25,997 nucleotides of DNA from Comamonadaceae bacterium. GTDB lineage: Bacteria; Pseudomonadota; Gammaproteobacteria; Burkholderiales; Burkholderiaceae. The stretch is from positions 1 through 25,997 of the forward strand of contig CANKOT010000022.1 of NCBI GenBank assembly GCA_947484245.1, in the 5' to 3' direction. Made by a program: the position numbers and the translations under genes. The notes under the pieces were generated by a model. The model ran no database searches. It had not been told where the DNA came from and worked only from the letters and a program-made list of their open reading frames with translations. Numbering within the stretch: the first letter of the stretch is position 1; each line of letters opens with the position of its first letter. Positions 22,196 through 25,997 of the stretch are shown in pieces.

Positions 22196-22414
22196 TTATG
22201 TTTTCGGTTTGTTGGGACTATTTTTAGGATCAAACCCTAGGCAGGGACGGCCATCCGTGTTCATCACTTGAATGCTGGGCAAGATTTGAGATTTGAACCC
22301 AAGCAACTTGCAAGAGTAGGGCATTTTGGGGTCCCAACTTGTTGCGAAATGCGTGCAATGCCAACAGTTGACTTTTTCTAAATGTGATGGAGGGACGGCC
22401 ACTTGAGTTGTCAA
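22196..22414 (-). CDS. small Cys-rich conserved protein
   Basis: This short protein (up to 72 residues) has the pattern CWHCTHFATSWDPKMPYSCK, then GFKS, a short strand and GRPCLGFDPK. The four cysteines in a CxxC-x(n)-C-x(n)-C layout suggest a zinc- or metal-binding fold. I recall similar unnamed proteins in many proteobacteria, where the phrases WDP, YGC and GFKS are kept, which supports coding. No ATG is in frame: TTG at 22414 or GTG at 22402 are the available starts, and no clear ribosome binding site is seen. An overlapping frame with an ATG (22230-22457) lacks this pattern. The function is unknown. The surrounding gap 22115-22535 contains no other gene. Confidence 0.6.
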   Translation of the reverse strand: MTTQVAVPPSHLEKVNCWHCTHFATSWDPKMPYSCKLLGFKSQILPSIQVMNTDGRPCLGFDPKNSPNKPKT

Positions 22415-22535
22415 TGGAGTTGAAGACTTGGCTCATCATAAACAATTGTGAAATCATTTGAAAATCAGGCTGTGTTTGATCAAGTGCCTCTGGTTTGAGG
22501 CAAAATTGTCTTTTTGAATCTGATCAGAGAGCATC

Positions 22536-22949
22536 ATGCAACCTTTCCACTTGGCGTTTCCCGTTTCTTCTTTGGCCAAAGCCAGGGCTTTTTATGGTGA
22601 TTTGTTAGGCTGCTCTGAGGGGCGCTCTAGTGATGAGTGGGTTGACTTCAACTTTTATGGCCACCAAATTGTGGCGCACTTAAGTCCCAATGAAGCGGGA
22701 CATCACAACACGAGTGCCGTCGATGGCGACAACGTGCCCGTGAGGCACTTTGGCCTGGTCATGGAAATGGGTCAGTGGGAAATGCTTGCAGACAAATTGA
22801 AACAAGCGGGCACTCAGTTTGTGATTGAGCCCCACATTCGATTTAAGGGCCAAGTGGGTGAACAAGCCACCATGTTTTTCTTAGACCCCTGTGGCAATGC
22901 GGTGGAGTTCAAAGCCTTTGCAAACCCTGCCAGTTTGTTTGCAAAGTAA
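22536..22949 (+). CDS. VOC-superfamily (glyoxalase/extradiol dioxygenase-like) protein
   Basis: A 137-residue vicinal oxygen chelate protein with the two beta-alpha-beta-beta-beta units of the family: FHLAFPVSSLAKARAFYGDLLG at the start and RHFGLVMEMGQWEMLADKLKQAG in the second half, ending FFLDPCGNAVEFKAF. His5, His71 and Glu124 are at the positions of a metal-binding two-histidine, one-glutamate site, so it is probably a metalloenzyme. Family members include glyoxalases, dioxygenases and resistance proteins; which of these applies is not clear. It stands alone on its strand, followed 59 bases later by a membrane protein gene. Confidence 0.88.
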   Translation: MQPFHLAFPVSSLAKARAFYGDLLGCSEGRSSDEWVDFNFYGHQIVAHLSPNEAGHHNTSAVDGDNVPVRHFGLVMEMGQWEMLADKLKQAGTQFVIEPHIRFKGQVGEQATMFFLDPCGNAVEFKAFANPASLFAK

Positions 22950-23008
22950 TTCAGTGATGGCAAACAACGCCAATGACTGGGCTTGAATTTCAGCCTGCCA
23001 TTCAATTC

Positions 23009-23587
23009 ATGAAATTTAAAATGTCAGACAAATCGCTTTTTGCGATTTTGTTGCGCTCTCCATGGTGGTACAGCTTTTTGATCGCTGCAGTATTGTTGCT
23101 GCTAGCTCGCGTGTTCTTACCCGAGGCCTTTCGGGCTGTTGGAATGCTCAGCTCAATTCCCTTCGCCGTGTTGGGCTTCATTGCCGCTTGGCGGCAGCGC
23201 GACAAGCCATCACCAGAACGTGTATCCATGGCTTTAGACCAATTGGCCAAGATGTCATGGAAGCAGTTTTTGCCCATCATGGAGCAAGCTTTTGTTCAGC
23301 AGGGCTTCAGCGTGACAACACTCAATTCAAATTTGGCAGACTTGCAGTTGGAGAAATCAGGCAGGGTCACCTTGGTCAGTTGCAAACGCTGGAAGGCGGC
23401 CACCTTGGGGGTGGAAGTTTTACGTGATTTGAAGGCCATGCAAGTTTCCGAAGAAGCTTCTTATGCGGCTTGCATCAGCTTGAGCTTGCCCACCGGCGTG
23501 GCCCTTAAATTTGCCAAAGAAAACGCAATTCAATTGATCTGCCAAGACGAGTTGGCATCGCTTTGTCTCAAGGTGATGAAAGACTAG
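23009..23587 (+). CDS. membrane protein with a degenerate Mrr-like restriction endonuclease domain
   Basis: A 192-residue protein from ATG 23009; ATGs at 22973 and 23021 are alternatives. Two membrane segments come first (about residues 19-38 and 44-61), then a cytoplasmic domain beginning MSWKQFLPIMEQAFVQQGFSV. Its layout, LADLQLEKSGRVTLVSCKRWK, resembles the Mrr_cat fold, whose active site is D...(Q/E)xK. Here Asp111 and Lys126 are kept, but the Q/E position is Ser124. Binding of nucleic acid or loss of cleavage is possible. Small membrane-anchored proteins with this fold are, as I recall, found in betaproteobacteria; their role is unknown. No methyltransferase or other defence gene is nearby. 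Confidence 0.7.
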   Translation: MKFKMSDKSLFAILLRSPWWYSFLIAAVLLLLARVFLPEAFRAVGMLSSIPFAVLGFIAAWRQRDKPSPERVSMALDQLAKMSWKQFLPIMEQAFVQQGFSVTTLNSNLADLQLEKSGRVTLVSCKRWKAATLGVEVLRDLKAMQVSEEASYAACISLSLPTGVALKFAKENAIQLICQDELASLCLKVMKD

Positions 23588-23602
23588 AGGTCAATCTATC
23601 CG

Positions 23603-23655
23603 CCCTTAAAGCATCTTCAAAGCGCCTTCAAAGCTCTCTCAAAGGCTACAAAGCC
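23603..23655. repeat. imperfect 11-base tandem repeat (CTTCAAAGC-like)
   Basis: AAAGC or AAAGG recurs at 23608, 23619, 23630 and 23641, exactly 11 bases apart, with a fifth copy at 23650. Each copy is preceded by a CTTC-, CCTT- or CTCTC-like stretch. It fills the short gap between the convergent stop codons of the Mrr-like gene and the serine hydrolase gene and runs into the last codons of the latter. Confidence 0.6.
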
Positions 23656-24707
23656 CGCATGATCTGCGCTATGCAGTCGTTGGTTTTGGCGGCATCAATC
23701 CAACGCATGATGCACACCAGCTCCAGCTTGGGATCGACCCATGTGATGGAAGAGCCGGCACCAATGGCAAACCAAGAACTGCGTGGCGCGTCTTTGAACA
23801 AAGCGCCATCATTGTTGAGCCAAATGAGATAGCCGTAGTAGGGTGCTACATCACAGGGCTTCTGCATCATGGCAAGCCATTTGGCCGACAGAATTTGTTG
23901 GCCTTTGTAATTGCCATTGCCCATGAGCATCAAGCCAATGAGGGCTTGGTCTATGGCCGAAATAGAAACGCCACCACCCCAATGGCTTCCACCAGGAACC
24001 GACATCATGCGTTGCCCGTTGACATCGGTCCATCCTTGTTCGTAGCCGACCCATTGAAACTCATCGGTACATCCCAACGGCTTCCGGAAAAACTCTTCAA
24101 AGACTGCAGGCAGTGGACGCTTGAACAAATGCAACAAGGCCAAAGAGAGTTGGTTGATTCGAACATCGTTGTACTCAAACCTTGAGCCTGGCTCTTCTAG
24201 GGCCCTTGGGTCACCCTTCTTGCCATCGGCTTTGCCTGTTTGGTAGGTCAACCAGCGGTAACGATCGACCTGCTCTGGAATGCCAAGGCAGGTGCCTTCC
24301 CACTCGCTGGTTTGCTGTAGCAGGTGGTGCCAAGTGATGTGCGATAAGCGCTCGCCCTCAAAGCCAATGCAAGGGCATTGCTGAATCACAGGGGTGTGAA
24401 CGTCTTTGATCAGGCCTTGATCAAATGCTAGGCCCGCCAACAAAGCCAAATAGGTTTTGGCCACACTGAAGGTGAGATCGGCCTTGTGGGGTTGGCCCCA
24501 CTTTGCGAGCAGTTGATTTTTGTGAAACAGAACGCCAGACACAGGACCACGACCATGAACCGGGCCATACAAGCGGTTGTAGGGCGCTGGATCTAATTCA
24601 TGAATACCCCAAGGCGGTGAGGTGTCGCGGGACCATGGTGTTTCACACTTTTCAATGAATTGAATAGCCTCTTGAAGTGCGGGCGACATATTGGATGCAA
24701 GTGTCAT
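23646..24707 (-). CDS. class C beta-lactamase-fold serine hydrolase
   Basis: A 353-residue member of the beta-lactamase/transpeptidase-like superfamily. The nucleophile motif is SVAK (81-84), the tyrosine motif YND (179-181), and HWGGG (242-246) stands where class C beta-lactamases have KTG, as in esterase- or peptidase-type members (HxG). No signal peptide is visible, so it acts in the cytoplasm; a role as esterase, amidase or peptidase is more likely than antibiotic hydrolysis. The DUF4337 gene ends seven bases upstream on the same strand, so the two are cotranscribed. The first six residues may be dispensable, with a second Met at 7. Confidence 0.85.
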   Translation of the reverse strand: MTLASNMSPALQEAIQFIEKCETPWSRDTSPPWGIHELDPAPYNRLYGPVHGRGPVSGVLFHKNQLLAKWGQPHKADLTFSVAKTYLALLAGLAFDQGLIKDVHTPVIQQCPCIGFEGERLSHITWHHLLQQTSEWEGTCLGIPEQVDRYRWLTYQTGKADGKKGDPRALEEPGSRFEYNDVRINQLSLALLHLFKRPLPAVFEEFFRKPLGCTDEFQWVGYEQGWTDVNGQRMMSVPGGSHWGGGVSISAIDQALIGLMLMGNGNYKGQQILSAKWLAMMQKPCDVAPYYGYLIWLNNDGALFKDAPRSSWFAIGAGSSITWVDPKLELVCIMRWIDAAKTNDCIAQIMRAL

Positions 24708-24714
24708 GGCCTAG

Positions 24715-25296
24715 TTAGAAAAACAAGAAGTAGCCGTTGACCGTGCTCACAAATCCCAGCGCGCCTAACAGCGTGCCGGCCCAATACAAAATAGGCATGG
24801 AGGCAACGATAGAAACTGAGAGCAAGACAATTGCAATTTGCAAAGCACCTTCAGCGTAATCAAACCAAGGGTCTTGTAGCATGGCGTGATCTCGTGTAGC
24901 TTCGTGCGCTTTGGCTCTGGCCATCAGTTCTTTTTTGCCTTCTTTATTTTCCGGCTCAGACTCATAGCGATCAGCCGTTTTTTTGTAATCTTCAATTTTC
25001 TTTTCAAACATCGCCTTGGCGGTGGCGTTCATGTTGGGCTCGCGAGCGAGTTGCAACTCCAGATCGGCGGCGGCCAGTTTGAAAGACGTTTGACGAATGT
25101 TTTTAGCTTGGTAGAAAGCATAGGCATTGGCTGCCAGGATGTTTTCTTGGGTGGCTTCCTTCATGGCATTGGAGCCGCCTAGGCTGGCAATGGCCAAGAC
25201 CATGGCCAAGATGGAAATGGTGAGGGCGGAGCGATTTTGATTTTTGTCGCCATGGGCTTTTTGCTCCATGAGCTCGGCAGTGTCTTGGGCTTCCAT
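24715..25296 (-). CDS. DUF4337-family membrane protein
   Basis: A 193-residue protein. It opens with a charged cytoplasmic stretch, one membrane helix (about 25-42, ALTISILAMVLAIASLGG), the typical DUF4337 segment SNAMKEATQENILAANAYAFYQAKNIRQTSF, a long charged helical region (about 75-140) likely to form a coiled coil, and two membrane helices at the C terminus (about 150-168 and 172-192). The function of DUF4337 is not known. It is first in an operon with a beta-lactamase-fold hydrolase and is divergent from the TRAP receptor gene; the gap of 126 bases must contain both promoters, but no clear boxes were seen. Confidence 0.85.
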   Translation of the reverse strand: MEAQDTAELMEQKAHGDKNQNRSALTISILAMVLAIASLGGSNAMKEATQENILAANAYAFYQAKNIRQTSFKLAAADLELQLAREPNMNATAKAMFEKKIEDYKKTADRYESEPENKEGKKELMARAKAHEATRDHAMLQDPWFDYAEGALQIAIVLLSVSIVASMPILYWAGTLLGALGFVSTVNGYFLFF

Positions 25297-25422
25297 GATT
25301 GATCCTGTAGGTTTAAAATTGAGGCGTTATAGGGTTATCACTGGCGACCCATCCTTTGAGCCGAATGCATAATAATATTTGGTTTGGCAATTTTCGCCGT
25401 CAAAAAGTTAACAGGAGACAAC

Positions 25423-25997
25423 ATGACCACAGTTCAACACAACGTTCAATTATCCGACAGCGAAAGCGCCGTGTCTAGCCGTCGCCGCTTCTTTGGCAAA
25501 GCTGCCACTGCTGCTGTTGCAGTGCCTTTGATGGGCGCGCCCATGATTGCTGTTGCTCAAGCGCCTGTCGTTTTCAAGATGCAAGGCTCGTGGGGCACGA
25601 ATGAAATTTTTAGCGAGATGGCTCAGCAGTACGTCACTCGCGTGAATGAAATGTCCGGTGGCCGCCTCCGAATCGAATACCTCCCTGCAGGCGCTGTCGT
25701 CAAGCCCTTCGAAATCATCGACGCTGTGAGCAAAGGCGTGCTCGACGGTGGTCACCACGTGTCCGGCTACTGGTACGGTAAAAACAAATCTGCTTCCTTG
25801 TTTGGCACCGGCCCTGTGAGTGGCGCCACTCCCGAAATCGGTCTGAGTTGGATTCAGGCGGGCGGCGGTCAGCAGCTTTGGGACAAATTGGTCGCCAAGA
25901 TGAACCTGAATGTGGTTGGTTTCTTCTCTTTCCCAATGCCCTCACAGCCACTGGGTTGGTTCAAAAAGTCACCGCCTAAAAAGGCTTCCGACTTGAA
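25423..25997 (+). CDS. TRAP transporter solute-binding protein (DctP-type), 3' end outside window
   Basis: The first 191 codons of a periplasmic binding protein, open to the window end. The leader carries a clear twin-arginine motif (SSRRRFFGKAA, about residues 18-28) and ends near MIAVAQ. The mature part begins VVFKMQGSWGTNEIFSEMAQQYVTRVNEMSGGRLRIEYLPAGAVVKPFEIIDAVSKGVLDGGHH, which is the DctP-fold signature of TRAP receptors, with a Tat leader as in receptors for 2-oxo acids and similar carboxylates. TRAP membrane genes (DctQ/DctM) would be expected further right. A strong AGGAGA ribosome binding site precedes the ATG, with the same ACA-rich spacer as the Bug genes at 947 and 4886. Ligand unknown. 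Confidence 0.9.
   Translation, partial: MTTVQHNVQLSDSESAVSSRRRFFGKAATAAVAVPLMGAPMIAVAQAPVVFKMQGSWGTNEIFSEMAQQYVTRVNEMSGGRLRIEYLPAGAVVKPFEIIDAVSKGVLDGGHHVSGYWYGKNKSASLFGTGPVSGATPEIGLSWIQAGGGQQLWDKLVAKMNLNVVGFFSFPMPSQPLGWFKKSPPKKASDL

Noticed and set aside
22230..22457. A 75-codon minus-strand frame starting with ATG in the gap before the VOC gene
   Set aside because: It overlaps the Cys-rich protein in another frame and lacks its conserved-looking cysteine pattern; the ATG alone is not enough support.
1..25997. CRISPR arrays, insertion sequences or a phage defence system
   Set aside because: No regularly spaced direct repeats, transposase genes with inverted ends or defence gene groups were found; the Mrr-like protein is isolated and lacks part of its active site.

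Overview
The window looks like chromosome of a betaproteobacterium of the order Burkholderiales, probably Comamonadaceae-like with a moderate GC content. The main reasons are several stand-alone Bug/TctC-type solute receptors with no TctA/TctB membrane partners, a homodimeric AceE-type 2-oxo-acid dehydrogenase E1, and the general protein style. The genus cannot be fixed from the sequence.

Left edge (1-642): the end of an integrated mobile element. It carries two small element-type genes, a block very rich in the word TGCA, and a 44-base 3' fragment of a tRNA-Cys gene (anticodon loop to CCA) without a matching 5' half. This is the expected trace of a tyrosine-recombinase element that inserted into the anticodon loop of tRNA-Cys; the intact tRNA should lie to the left, outside the window. 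A strong Rho-independent terminator follows, then a short reading frame (762-923) that may be a broken phage gene.

Catabolic block (947-12699): five short, tightly packed transcription units alternate in direction. They encode two Bug receptors, a solute-binding protein without a signal peptide, two acyl-CoA dehydrogenases, two crotonase-family proteins, two paralogous acyl-CoA ligases and a CitE/HpcH-like lyase. The most coherent unit is enoyl-CoA hydratase, lyase and ligase (9128-12699), the last two joined by an ATGA overlap. There is no 3-hydroxyacyl-CoA dehydrogenase and no thiolase. The block therefore looks like a pathway that activates an unknown carboxylic acid to its CoA ester, desaturates and hydrates it, and cleaves it by a lyase rather than by thiolysis. 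The substrate is unknown.

Middle (12700-19296): an Lrp/AsnC regulator is divergent from a lone AceE-type E1 gene, an arrangement like mdeR/mdeB of Pseudomonas putida. A lipoprotein S41 protease follows, then a peroxiredoxin-like gene with a double OsmC-domain gene directly behind it.

Right part (19297-25997): a leftward operon (carboxymuconolactone-decarboxylase family protein, Bug receptor, Tat-exported Kelch protein), a small Cys-rich protein, a glyoxalase-fold protein, a membrane protein with a degenerate Mrr-like nuclease domain, a beta-lactamase-fold serine hydrolase paired with a DUF4337 membrane protein, and the start of a TRAP (DctP) solute receptor cut off by the window end. No CRISPR array, insertion sequence, rRNA or complete tRNA gene was seen.
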